A stretch of DNA of 63,546 nucleotides, taken from NCBI GenBank assembly GCA_016718875.1, contig JADKBL010000016.1, positions 1 to 63,546 on the forward strand. Reading direction: 5' to 3'. Source of the DNA: Bacteroidota bacterium (lineage in GTDB: Bacteria > Bacteroidota > Bacteroidia > Bacteroidales > VadinHA17). Under the pieces are notes generated by a model. The model made no database searches, had not been told where the DNA came from, and worked only from the letters and a program-made list of their open reading frames with translations. Of this stretch, positions 17,939 to 26,451 are shown piece after piece (the stretch's first letter is position 1; each line of letters starts with the position of its first letter). The translations under genes and the position numbers were made by a program.

Positions 17939-20900
17939 ATGAGGATAAAAATATATTATACGTTTTTTATTGCATTTTGTTTCATTTTTCTCTTCAGTTG
18001 CAGGAATTCTGATGAGAAGAATAGCCAGAAAGCCCTTGATCTGATGTCAATTAAGACACTTGGTCTGGCCTATCTTGAAGAGTTTAAGCTGGAGGAGGCT
18101 GAAAAGGAATTTGATAAATTCATTGACCTTGCCCCAAAGGATAAATTCGGATATGCCAATATGGGACTCACCTACCTCAGGATGGGTAAATATAAGGAGG
18201 CAGAAAAGCAACTTGTCAAAGCAATTAAAATCGATCCTAAAGATCCGGATATCAGGTTGATAATGGCAACTGTATATGAAATGGATGACCAGAGAGGCAA
18301 AGCGATATCTGAGCTAAACGAGGCTCTTACATTTGCTCCAGACCATCTGAAGAGCCTGTTCGACCTGTCTGAACTTTATTCCTCTGAGAGTGATCCAGAA
18401 TCACAGAAACAGTATCAGGGCTGCCTTCTCAGAATGGTACAGATTGCTCCGGGAAATATTGTCCCCCGTCTCAGTCTCACAGAGGTATTTATTAAAAATG
18501 GTGAGACAGATAAAGCAATTGAACAGATGGAGATCTTAAGAAAACAGTTTCCGGAGTTTCCGGGGCCAGCCATCGAATATTATGACAAGACTATAAGCGA
18601 CCTTAAGCGTAAGAACCTTGAAAGTGCCATCCTCAATTTTACTGTCTTTAATAATTTTCTGAAGGTGACCTCCCCTTACCAGGCCGGAATCATGGATCTT
18701 AAAGGTCCCGGTGGATCCCTTATCGGTTTTCCTGTAATTACATTTGATGAACAGGCTGTGCTGGCTTTTTCTGAAGAGAGATCAATAATCGATGCAATCA
18801 CCTTTACAGATGCTACTTCATCTGCCGGTTTGGATATTATTCCCGTCAGCACAGGCTCAGAAGGTAATAATCCTCCGGCTCATCTTGCCATTGCTGACTA
18901 TGATGGCGATGATGATATTGATATCTATGCCGGAAGCTACGACCAGTCTGGTTCCACATACCGGCATTATCTGTTCAGTAACGATATGGGACGATTTACG
19001 GATGTATCTGCTGAATCAGGGATTGATCATTCAGGAAATGAATCATTTGCCACTTTTGCAGACATTGACAATGATGGTTTTCCGGACCTTTATATTGTAA
19101 AGGAAGGTGGGGATATACTCTATAAAAATAACGGGAAAGGATCGTTTGATAATATAACTGAGGATTCAGGGGCAGGAAGCAAAACCGGAGGCAACAGGGC
19201 CCTTTTTGCTGATCTTGACCATGACGGTGACCTTGATATATATGAACTGAGGTCAACAACAAATATGCAATTCAGAAATAATGCTGACGGAACATATTCT
19301 GACCAGTCTGATAAAATGGATAAGCCTGATGGTGGGCTGGTAAGCCGTGACGCAGTATTTGGCGATTTTGATGAAGATGAGGATATTGACCTGGTTGTTG
19401 CAAATCAAAACCAGTCCGATATTTTCTATTCAAACCAGAGAATGGGCGTCTTCAGAAATGAAACAGAGAAGAGCGGACTTAAATCAGTTGGAGGGTCTTC
19501 TTCTGTTTCAGCAGGAGATTATACAAATGATGGTTATCTCGATCTGCTCATTACAACATCGGAAGGTAACGGGCATCGTCTGTACCGGAATAGCCGCACA
19601 GGAACATTTGAAAGGGATAATTCGGTAGATAAGTTATTTGAAATTACTAAAGATGCGAAGATCAACGATGCATGCTTCATAGATTTTGACAATGACGGAT
19701 CACTCGACATATTTATGGCAGGTGAGCCATTAAAAGAAGGTGGCAGAGGCTTGTTCCTCTTTCATAATAATGGTGTTGACAGCTTCATTGATGTTTCAAG
19801 GCTCCTTCCCGCGGAGATAAAAGGTGCAAAACAGGTGACAATTTTTGACTACAATGGCGATGGTGATCTGGATCTTCTCCTTGCAGGAATAAACGGAGGA
19901 GTTGTTCTTCTCAGGAATGATGGGGGAAATGCAAATCATTTCATCAGGATGAAGCTCGTAGGACTTAGGGCAGGAAGTGCAAAAAACAACTATTTCGGAA
20001 TCGGTGCAAAGGTTGAAATACGCTCAGGTAATCTCTACCAGGCAATGGTTGTTACTGATCCGAATATACATTTCGGGATAGGGCACAGGGCTGTTGCTGA
20101 TGTTATAAGGATAACCTGGACGAATGGTGTACCTCAGAATATTTTCAATCCCGGTACTGATCAGGCACTCATAGAGGCTCAGACACTGAAGGGATCATGC
20201 CCATTTCTCTATACATGGAACGGTAAGGAATTTGTATTTGTGAAGGATATCCTCTGGAGAAGCGCACTCGGAATGCCTCTTGGTATAATGGGTGGAACAA
20301 CTGCTTATGCCTTTGCTGATGCATCAGATGACTATCTTAAAATCCCGGGGGAGATGCTGAAGCCTGAAAAGGTGAGTATTCAATTCAGATCACCTCAGAA
20401 CTCTGGGGAAACAATATACCTCGATCAGCTTCATCTTGTTGCAGTAGATCATCCCGACAGTGTGGAAGTCTTTGTTCCTGAACAGTTTTCACCCCCTCCT
20501 TTCCCGGGGTATAAGCTATATTGCGTTGACAATCAAATTATACCGGTTTCAGCCAGGGGAACAAATGGGGAAGATGTACTTGGTTTCATCAGTAAAAAAG
20601 ATGACAGTTATCTGTCAGATTTTAAATCTGACAGATACCAGGGCACAGCTGAAATGCATGACCTGATATTAGACCCGGGAAGTGTTTCCGGAAGAAGTAT
20701 GTATCTTTTCCTTAATGGCTGGATCTTTCCGACGGATGCGAGTATAAATTTTGCCCTTTCTCAGTCTTCAGATTTAAAAGTTTCGCCTCCTGTCATACAG
20801 GTGATCAATAAAAAAGGCGAATGGGAGACTGTAATTGATAATCTTGGATTTCCCCAGGGGAAGGATAAGACCGTTATTGCAGATCTTTCCGGAAAATTTC

Positions 20901-21562
20901 TTTCTTCTGATCACAGAATAAGGATCAGGACTAATATGGAGATATACTGGGACTACATCTTTTTCTCCGACAGGAAGCCAAATTCACCTGTTGTATCAAC
21001 AGTTATGGAACCTGTTTCAGCAGATCTTCATTTCCGGGGATTCTCGAAGAGCTTCAGAAAAGGCGGACGCTACGGTCCTCACTGGTTTGATTATTCTGAT
21101 ACAGAGAAAGATCCGAAGTGGAGAGATCTTCCCGGAAACTACACCAGGTATGGTAATGTCCTTCCTCTTCTGACTGCAAGTGATAACAAGTATATAATCT
21201 CAAACGCAGGCGATGAGGCAACCGTGAGGTTCGATGAAAAGAAACTTCCTGCCCTTCCCGGGGGATGGAAGCGCGATTTCATGATAAGAAGTGTTGGCTG
21301 GGTAAAAGATGGAGACATAAATACTGCCTTCGGCAATTCGGTTATGCCACTGCCGTATCATGGAATGTCATCTTATCCTCCCTCTGCAAAAGATAAATAT
21401 CCCGATGATCCTGAACTGAAGAAATATCATCAGGTATACAACACACGTGTTGTTACAAGGGATGCGTATCTTAATGCGTTGAAAAATAATAAAGAGCAGA
21501 ATTGTGATAAAGGAAAACCTCGCTATTATAGTAAACACCCTAAAATCCCGGGGGACAAATAG
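17939..21562 (+). CDS. Giant lipoprotein: TPR, FG-GAP/VCBS propeller, ASPIC/UnbV and long C-terminal region
   Basis: A 1,207-residue lipoprotein (lipobox FLFSC near residue 21). Residues ~35-230 are TPR repeats (KFGYANMGLTYLRMGKYKEA and following). Residues ~300-660 are VCBS blades (ADYDGDDDIDIY, ADIDNDGFPDLY, ADLDHDGDLDIY, FDYNGDGDLDLL). Residues ~660-745 resemble ASPIC/UnbV (HFIRMKLVG, GIGAKVEIRSG, HFGIGHRAVADVIRITW). The last ~450 residues begin CPFLYTWNGKEFVFVKDI and contain beta-sandwich-like stretches. This architecture is known from Acidobacteria and Bacteroidetes, but its function is unknown. TPRs suggest protein-protein contacts, perhaps with the other UnbV proteins here. It begins the second plus-strand sub-block. 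Confidence 0.87.
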   Translation: MRIKIYYTFFIAFCFIFLFSCRNSDEKNSQKALDLMSIKTLGLAYLEEFKLEEAEKEFDKFIDLAPKDKFGYANMGLTYLRMGKYKEAEKQLVKAIKIDPKDPDIRLIMATVYEMDDQRGKAISELNEALTFAPDHLKSLFDLSELYSSESDPESQKQYQGCLLRMVQIAPGNIVPRLSLTEVFIKNGETDKAIEQMEILRKQFPEFPGPAIEYYDKTISDLKRKNLESAILNFTVFNNFLKVTSPYQAGIMDLKGPGGSLIGFPVITFDEQAVLAFSEERSIIDAITFTDATSSAGLDIIPVSTGSEGNNPPAHLAIADYDGDDDIDIYAGSYDQSGSTYRHYLFSNDMGRFTDVSAESGIDHSGNESFATFADIDNDGFPDLYIVKEGGDILYKNNGKGSFDNITEDSGAGSKTGGNRALFADLDHDGDLDIYELRSTTNMQFRNNADGTYSDQSDKMDKPDGGLVSRDAVFGDFDEDEDIDLVVANQNQSDIFYSNQRMGVFRNETEKSGLKSVGGSSSVSAGDYTNDGYLDLLITTSEGNGHRLYRNSRTGTFERDNSVDKLFEITKDAKINDACFIDFDNDGSLDIFMAGEPLKEGGRGLFLFHNNGVDSFIDVSRLLPAEIKGAKQVTIFDYNGDGDLDLLLAGINGGVVLLRNDGGNANHFIRMKLVGLRAGSAKNNYFGIGAKVEIRSGNLYQAMVVTDPNIHFGIGHRAVADVIRITWTNGVPQNIFNPGTDQALIEAQTLKGSCPFLYTWNGKEFVFVKDILWRSALGMPLGIMGGTTAYAFADASDDYLKIPGEMLKPEKVSIQFRSPQNSGETIYLDQLHLVAVDHPDSVEVFVPEQFSPPPFPGYKLYCVDNQIIPVSARGTNGEDVLGFISKKDDSYLSDFKSDRYQGTAEMHDLILDPGSVSGRSMYLFLNGWIFPTDASINFALSQSSDLKVSPPVIQVINKKGEWETVIDNLGFPQGKDKTVIADLSGKFLSSDHRIRIRTNMEIYWDYIFFSDRKPNSPVVSTVMEPVSADLHFRGFSKSFRKGGRYGPHWFDYSDTEKDPKWRDLPGNYTRYGNVLPLLTASDNKYIISNAGDEATVRFDEKKLPALPGGWKRDFMIRSVGWVKDGDINTAFGNSVMPLPYHGMSSYPPSAKDKYPDDPELKKYHQVYNTRVVTRDAYLNALKNNKEQNCDKGKPRYYSKHPKIPGDK

Positions 21563-21616
21563 AGACTAAGCCCCCTGTGTGTTGTTCCGGGAGGAAGAAA
21601 ATTCTTTATTTTTTTT

Positions 21617-21660
21617 GCTCTGTGTCCTCAGTTTCGATCCTTTGTGTCCTTTGTGGTTAA
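21617..21660. repeat. Single-arm ACCACAGAG-type repeat overlapping a start region
   Basis: TGCTCTGTGTCCTC followed by CTTTGTGTCCTTTGTGGTTAA is one arm of the family seen at 121-227. Only the right arm is present. The in-frame GTG codons at 21644 and 21653 that could start the next gene lie inside it. Confidence 0.65.
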
Positions 21661-23308
21661 TGGATTTTTAATATTTTTATTATTCTTTCCCACTTTATTA
21701 ACAGCTCAAAATAGTGTGACTTTTAAAGAGGTGAGTAAACAGACAGGTATCAACTTCAGATACACCATCGGAGACAACTCTTATGTAAACATTCTTGAAA
21801 GCAGCGGTTCCGGGATTACAATATTCGATTATAACAACGATAATCTTATGGACATCTTCATGATGAACGGTACATGGATTGAAGGTGTTTCGGATTCAGA
21901 TGGAAAAGTATTTGAGAACACTCCGGATGCTCTTTACAGAAACAATGGCGATGGAACATTTACGGATGTTGCCAAAACAGCAGGTGTTGATGACAGGCAC
22001 TGGACAATGGCTGCAAGTGCTGTTGATTATGATAATGATGGAGACCAGGATCTCTTTCTTCTCAATTACGGGCCCAATGTTTTTTACCGGAACAATGGTA
22101 ATGGCACTTTCACTGATATTACGGAAAAAGTGGGTCTACAGGGTCCGGAAAAGCTGAATGGTTTTGTCAAATGGAGTATTGGAGCTCCTTTCTTTGATTA
22201 TAATCATGACGGCCGGCTTGATGTGATGGTTGGAAATTTTCTTGCTTTTGATCCTGAATATATTTCAACTGCTGGTCCGGGTATAATGCCGCACCCCAGT
22301 GAGTATAAAGGTCAGGCTTCCATGCTTTATGAGCAACAGCCTGATGGCACATTTAAGGATATTACTGAAAAAACCGGCCTTTTTTATCCTGATTCAAAAT
22401 GCATGGGACTTACAGTTTTTGATTTTGATGATGATGGCGACATGGATATCTTCCAGGCAAATGACCATCATTTCAACTATCTTTTCAGGAACGACAACGG
22501 GATTTATAAAGAGGTGGGTATTTCGAGCGGGGTAGCTGCAAATACAAAAGGTATAGGAACAGGTTCAATGCATGGTTCAATAGCAGATGTTGATGGTGAC
22601 GGACTAATAGATATTCTGGTTACTGACCTTGAATATGGTGCCCTTTACAGAAAAATGGGAAACGGATTATTTGAGGATATTATCGGGAAAAGCAGAGTCG
22701 ACCGTTATTTATCAGGAAAAGGTAGCTGGACAGGAATCTTCTTTGACTATGACAATGATGGTGATCAGGATATTATTTCTGCAAACGGAACAGCAGAGGA
22801 GCTGATCCTGCAATATCCATCGCTTCTTGAAAATGACGGTAAGGGAAATTTCAGGGATGCAGGACAGGAGAAAGGTGATTATTTCAGGGTGAAACGATCG
22901 GGAAGGGGACTGGCTGTATTCGACTATGACAATGATGGTGATCTGGATGTGATTATCTCACATGTTGATAAACAGGCAACTACAGCCGTACTGAAAAATG
23001 AAGGTGGTAATTCAAATCACTGGCTTGGACTTATCCTGCGGGGTAAAAAAGGTCAGGCAGCCGCTGTCAGTGCAAAGGTTATAGTAAATGCAGGAGATAT
23101 GAGGCAGGTACTTATCAATCAAAGGGCTACAGGTTATCTTTCATCGAATGATCCCAGAATGCATATTGGCCTGGGCAAAAACAAGAAGATCGATTCACTT
23201 GAAATAAAGTGGTCGGATGGTACTGCCGAGACCTATAGTAATATAATGTCAGACAGGTATATAACATTACAGCAGGGGAAAGGAATTCAAGATAGGGGCA
23301 CGGATTAA
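21644..23308 (+). CDS. CRTAC1-like FG-GAP/VCBS protein with ASPIC/UnbV domain, GTG start
   Basis: A 554-residue exported protein. A hydrophobic signal (NGFLIFLLFFPTLLTAQ) precedes about seven VCBS blades (FDYNNDNLMDIF, VDYDNDGDQDLF, FDYNHDGRLDVM, FDFDDDGDMDIF). A C-terminal ASPIC/UnbV domain follows (HWLGLILRGKKG, RATGYLSSNDPRMHIGLG, SLEIKWSDG). It is a paralogue of the gene at 7401. There is no in-frame ATG before the signal peptide: the ATG at 21660 is out of frame. Translation must therefore start at GTG 21644 or GTG 21653, both inside the repeat. Ordering after the TPR-UnbV gene suggests the same transcript. Confidence 0.87.
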   Translation: MSFVVNGFLIFLLFFPTLLTAQNSVTFKEVSKQTGINFRYTIGDNSYVNILESSGSGITIFDYNNDNLMDIFMMNGTWIEGVSDSDGKVFENTPDALYRNNGDGTFTDVAKTAGVDDRHWTMAASAVDYDNDGDQDLFLLNYGPNVFYRNNGNGTFTDITEKVGLQGPEKLNGFVKWSIGAPFFDYNHDGRLDVMVGNFLAFDPEYISTAGPGIMPHPSEYKGQASMLYEQQPDGTFKDITEKTGLFYPDSKCMGLTVFDFDDDGDMDIFQANDHHFNYLFRNDNGIYKEVGISSGVAANTKGIGTGSMHGSIADVDGDGLIDILVTDLEYGALYRKMGNGLFEDIIGKSRVDRYLSGKGSWTGIFFDYDNDGDQDIISANGTAEELILQYPSLLENDGKGNFRDAGQEKGDYFRVKRSGRGLAVFDYDNDGDLDVIISHVDKQATTAVLKNEGGNSNHWLGLILRGKKGQAAAVSAKVIVNAGDMRQVLINQRATGYLSSNDPRMHIGLGKNKKIDSLEIKWSDGTAETYSNIMSDRYITLQQGKGIQDRGTD

Positions 23309-23319
23309 AAATCCGCGCC
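23297..23319. repeat. GGCACGGATT/AATCCGCGCC hairpin element
   Basis: GGCACGGATTAAAAATCCGCGCC is a near-perfect inverted repeat with a short AT loop. It overlaps the last codons of the UnbV gene and lies before the synthetase gene. It resembles the duplicated element at 38567-38698 (GATCCGTGCC and GGCGCCAGCAGG). Confidence 0.6.
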
Positions 23320-23375
23320 AGATTTTTGAAATTAGAAGGGGATTGAAAATTGTAAAAACATTTAATATAATATAT

Positions 23376-24704
23376 ATGGATAATCATTATGTAAGCAATG
23401 TGGTGGATCTTACAAACCATGAAAAGAATATAATTTACAACATGACTCATGAGGAAGCTGTAAATGCCCTGAAGTCAGGTAATGTTGAGGCAGTCAGAAA
23501 GATAGACGGTCATTTCTGTCTTGTTTCGGTTGATGGCAAGATAATAAGGATGGCAAGGTCTATAGGTCGCCCCATCAGATATTTTATTGCTAAACAGGCA
23601 TCGGGACCCATGCTTGTAATAGCCGAAAGGATAGATACTATTTATGCTTTCCTTAAAACCAAAGGTTATGAAAACCAGTTCCATCCATCATATACCAGGA
23701 TGGTGCCTGCACATTATATCACAAAGATTGAGCTTCTTGGATGTCCTGATCCAAACCCTGTATATGAAAGGTTTTTTACACCGGAACGTAACAGTTTGCC
23801 AAAGGATAATATAACAAGGATCGGTGAACATTATATAGGCACCCTCTATAATGAAATTAAGAAATGGCTCATGCACCGGGCTAAAACAGGACCTGTTGGC
23901 GTGACATTCTCGGCAGGTATTGACAGTGGTTCTGTTTTCCTTCTCACCTATCATGCCATAAGGGAACTTGGAGAAAGTCCTTCACGGTTAAAGGCTTTTA
24001 CCCTATCAATTGATGGCGCAGGTGAAGATCTGATCCAGGCCCGGAAATTTCTGGATATGTTGAATCTTGGAATTTTCCTCGAACCCGTTGAAGTTGATTT
24101 CTCCGCACTCAACTGGAAAGAAGCAGTTAAAGTTGTAGAGGATTACAAACCACTTGATATTCAATCAGCAACAATGAGCCTTACACTTCTTAAGGCAATC
24201 AGGTCGAGGTATCCCGACTGGAAGTATATGATTGATGGGGAGGGAGGAGATGAGAATCTTAAGGATTATCCTATCGAGGAAAATCCGGAACTGACAATCA
24301 GGAGTGTCCTCAATAATCTTATGCTTTATCATGAAGGATGGGGTGTTCATTCAATCAAACATTCACTTACTTACTCCGGCGGCCTGAGCAGGGGGTATAT
24401 GAGATCATTCTCTGTTTCGGATAGTCTTGATTTTGAGGAATTCAGCCCCTACACACTTCCCAATGTAATAGAAATATCGGAAGGTATCCCTTACATTGAA
24501 ATGACAAATTGGGATCACAATAAGCTTTATGAACTCAAAGGAGCTATAGTCGCATCGGGAGTTAAGAGCATTACCGGCATGGAAATGCCTGTATTTGAGA
24601 AAAGGCGCTTCCAGCACGGAGCTGTTCCCAGAAGTGAGTCAGGCAGGTTATTCCCCGATGCAGAGAGGGAATACAGGAAAGCTTTTCTCTCAATTTATGA
24701 GTGA
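23376..24704 (+). CDS. Asparagine-synthetase-like ATP-dependent enzyme with degenerate glutaminase domain
   Basis: A 442-residue protein in two parts. Residues ~20-165 resemble a class II glutamine amidotransferase (Ntn) domain (RKIDGHFCLVSVDGKIIRMA, then LVIAERIDTIYAFLKTKG). It lacks the N-terminal catalytic cysteine: the protein starts MDNHYVSN. Residues ~165-440 are an asparagine synthase ATP-pyrophosphatase domain, with PP-loop SAGIDSGS at 179-186 and a later DGEGGDEN. In beta-lactam synthetase and lasso-peptide cyclases, such glutaminase-dead relatives activate a carboxylate to form an amide or ring instead of asparagine. I therefore infer ATP-dependent amide or ring formation, substrate unknown. 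A TTG at 23343 could extend it by 11 residues; I prefer the ATG. The next gene overlaps it by 8 bases. Confidence 0.82.
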   Translation: MDNHYVSNVVDLTNHEKNIIYNMTHEEAVNALKSGNVEAVRKIDGHFCLVSVDGKIIRMARSIGRPIRYFIAKQASGPMLVIAERIDTIYAFLKTKGYENQFHPSYTRMVPAHYITKIELLGCPDPNPVYERFFTPERNSLPKDNITRIGEHYIGTLYNEIKKWLMHRAKTGPVGVTFSAGIDSGSVFLLTYHAIRELGESPSRLKAFTLSIDGAGEDLIQARKFLDMLNLGIFLEPVEVDFSALNWKEAVKVVEDYKPLDIQSATMSLTLLKAIRSRYPDWKYMIDGEGGDENLKDYPIEENPELTIRSVLNNLMLYHEGWGVHSIKHSLTYSGGLSRGYMRSFSVSDSLDFEEFSPYTLPNVIEISEGIPYIEMTNWDHNKLYELKGAIVASGVKSITGMEMPVFEKRRFQHGAVPRSESGRLFPDAEREYRKAFLSIYE

Positions 24705-25638
24705 TCCCGACAGGTTAAGCAGCAAATGGATTTTATCAAAAAGGGGCAGCAAAAACAAAGTTGACCCCTTTAAGCCATATGCCTGGATGGTGGAGAAGGA
24801 ACGAACCCCGTCCGGCACAATTGAAGATACCGGTATCATTTTCCTAACCAACAGGGAGTGTCCGTGGCACTGTCTGATGTGTGACCTCTGGAAAAACACA
24901 ACAAATGAAAGCGTACCGTCAGGTGCAATTGCAGGTCAGATAGAATGGGCCCTTAAAAAGATGCCCGGTATACGGCACCTGAAACTTTATAACAGTGGCA
25001 GTTTTTTTGATGAAAAAGCCATACCTGAAAGTGAATATAAAAACATTGCAACTCTGATCCGATCATTTGAAAGTGTAATTGTCGAGAGCCATCCGAAACT
25101 GATTGATGAAAAATGTCTCAGATTCAGGGATATGATTAAGCCTGATCTTCAAATTGCACTCGGTCTTGAGACTGTGAACCGGGAAATACTGAGCAGGCTA
25201 AATAAAAAGACAACACCGGAAGATTTTGAGAGATCTGTTAAATATTTAACAGCAAACGGGATTCTTTCACGGGCATTTATTCTGCTCCGTCCACCTTTTA
25301 TGACAGAATCGGAAGGAGTAATCTGGGCCGGGAAATCAATTGATTTTGCTTTTGATGCAGGAGTTGAATGTTGTATTGTAATTCCTGTAAGGGGAGGCAA
25401 TGGGGCAATGGAAGAGCTTTTGGCGGAGGGTGACTTTTCACCTCCTCAGTTAACATCACTTGAGAAGGTGCTGGAATATGGAATCGGACTTAAAAGGGGC
25501 AGAGTCTTTGCTGACACATGGGATCTTGGCCTCTTCTCAAATTGCGTTAAGTGTCTGAATATAAGAGCAGACAGAATAAGCAGGATGAACCTGACTCAGA
25601 CAATTCCGGATCCGGTTAAATGTGAATGTATAAAATAG
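24697..25638 (+). CDS. Radical SAM enzyme of unknown substrate
   Basis: A 313-residue protein with the radical SAM cluster motif CPWHCLMC (Cys55, Cys59, Cys62), followed by a TIM-barrel-like part (HLKLYNSGSFFDE, IALGLETVNREIL, AFILLRPPFM). The C-terminus has a second cysteine set: Cys283, Cys286, Cys309 and Cys311 (NCVKC, then KCEC), which could bind an auxiliary iron-sulfur cluster or zinc. No SPASM signature is evident. The start is the ATG at 24697, which overlaps the stop of the synthetase gene (ATGAGTGA), a typical arrangement for translational coupling. An upstream frame to 24595 exists but lies wholly inside the synthetase gene. The two probably act in one pathway. Its stop lies 3 bases from the stop of the convergent lipoprotein gene. 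Confidence 0.85.
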   Translation: MSDPDRLSSKWILSKRGSKNKVDPFKPYAWMVEKERTPSGTIEDTGIIFLTNRECPWHCLMCDLWKNTTNESVPSGAIAGQIEWALKKMPGIRHLKLYNSGSFFDEKAIPESEYKNIATLIRSFESVIVESHPKLIDEKCLRFRDMIKPDLQIALGLETVNREILSRLNKKTTPEDFERSVKYLTANGILSRAFILLRPPFMTESEGVIWAGKSIDFAFDAGVECCIVIPVRGGNGAMEELLAEGDFSPPQLTSLEKVLEYGIGLKRGRVFADTWDLGLFSNCVKCLNIRADRISRMNLTQTIPDPVKCECIK

Positions 25639-25641
25639 CTT

Positions 25642-26418
25642 TTACCTGCTCTGCAGTATTTCAATACACTTTCCTAAATTTTCTTTTATAGCACCGGTTT
25701 TGGATTTTTCAGCTGTACTCTTAAGTGATGTTAAAAGATAATCTTTGTTTTCACGATTCATCCATTCCTTGTTCCTGGTGAGCGATTCTGCTATGGCCAG
25801 ACTTAATCTCTCCAGTCCATCAGGAGTGTAAGACTCAGATTCCAGAAGTTCATCGAGAAGTCTTGGAATAAGTCTCAGGTAGTTATATTGAACCGACTGC
25901 ATTCCTCCTTTTAATCCCTCAGTTTCAGGATCTTCTGACCTGTCAATTATCCATCCAAGTTCAAGCATCCTGTCCTGAATATGAAGTCCGAAAATATGCA
26001 GATCGATTAATTCTTCAGAGTAATATGGTTTCCCCTTGTAGTCAATTGTATACATCTGTTCTATTTCAGTCTGAAATCTTGGATAATACTGGATAAAGTA
26101 AGCCTTTGTCCTTAATGGAAATACTGTATCATATATGAAGTTTAGATTCTCAGGTGAAACAAGTCTCTGGAATACTTCTCCTGATTTCCTGCTGTTCTTT
26201 CTTGGCAATGAGAGAGGATCATTCATTTTAAGGCTGCTGAGAGTAATGTTGACTGCAACATAGTCATCATTAGTCCAGACCTTGTTGTTATCGGGCATCC
26301 CGAGTTTAATATAATCATCAGGTTTAAGGGAGTGATCCCGTACAAGTAGATTACAGGAGGATGCAGAAATTATAATTGTAAATAATATGATCAGGTGTTT
26401 CAGATTTTGGTAATTCAT
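25642..26418 (-). CDS. Lipoprotein of unknown function, coupled to the UnbV pair
   Basis: A 258-residue lipoprotein (signal ends ISASSC near residue 22). The mature part is mostly helical in appearance and polar, with no motif I recognise. It has a KNSRKSGEVFQRLVS stretch and several Asp/Glu-rich helices. It is the last gene of a three-gene minus-strand operon after two ~1,100-residue UnbV paralogues, 33 bases downstream of the second. Conserved co-occurrence with such UnbV pairs would suggest a partner protein at the outer membrane, but I cannot assign a role. Confidence 0.75.
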   Translation of the reverse strand: MNYQNLKHLIILFTIIISASSCNLLVRDHSLKPDDYIKLGMPDNNKVWTNDDYVAVNITLSSLKMNDPLSLPRKNSRKSGEVFQRLVSPENLNFIYDTVFPLRTKAYFIQYYPRFQTEIEQMYTIDYKGKPYYSEELIDLHIFGLHIQDRMLELGWIIDRSEDPETEGLKGGMQSVQYNYLRLIPRLLDELLESESYTPDGLERLSLAIAESLTRNKEWMNRENKDYLLTSLKSTAEKSKTGAIKENLGKCIEILQSR

Positions 26419-26451
26419 AGTAATTGGTTGTAATTCAGTAGTAATTTATTG

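Noticed and set aside
23376..25638. Lasso peptide or known RiPP cluster
   Set aside because: No precursor peptide, no B1/B2 protease or transporter genes, and the radical SAM enzyme shows no SPASM signature.
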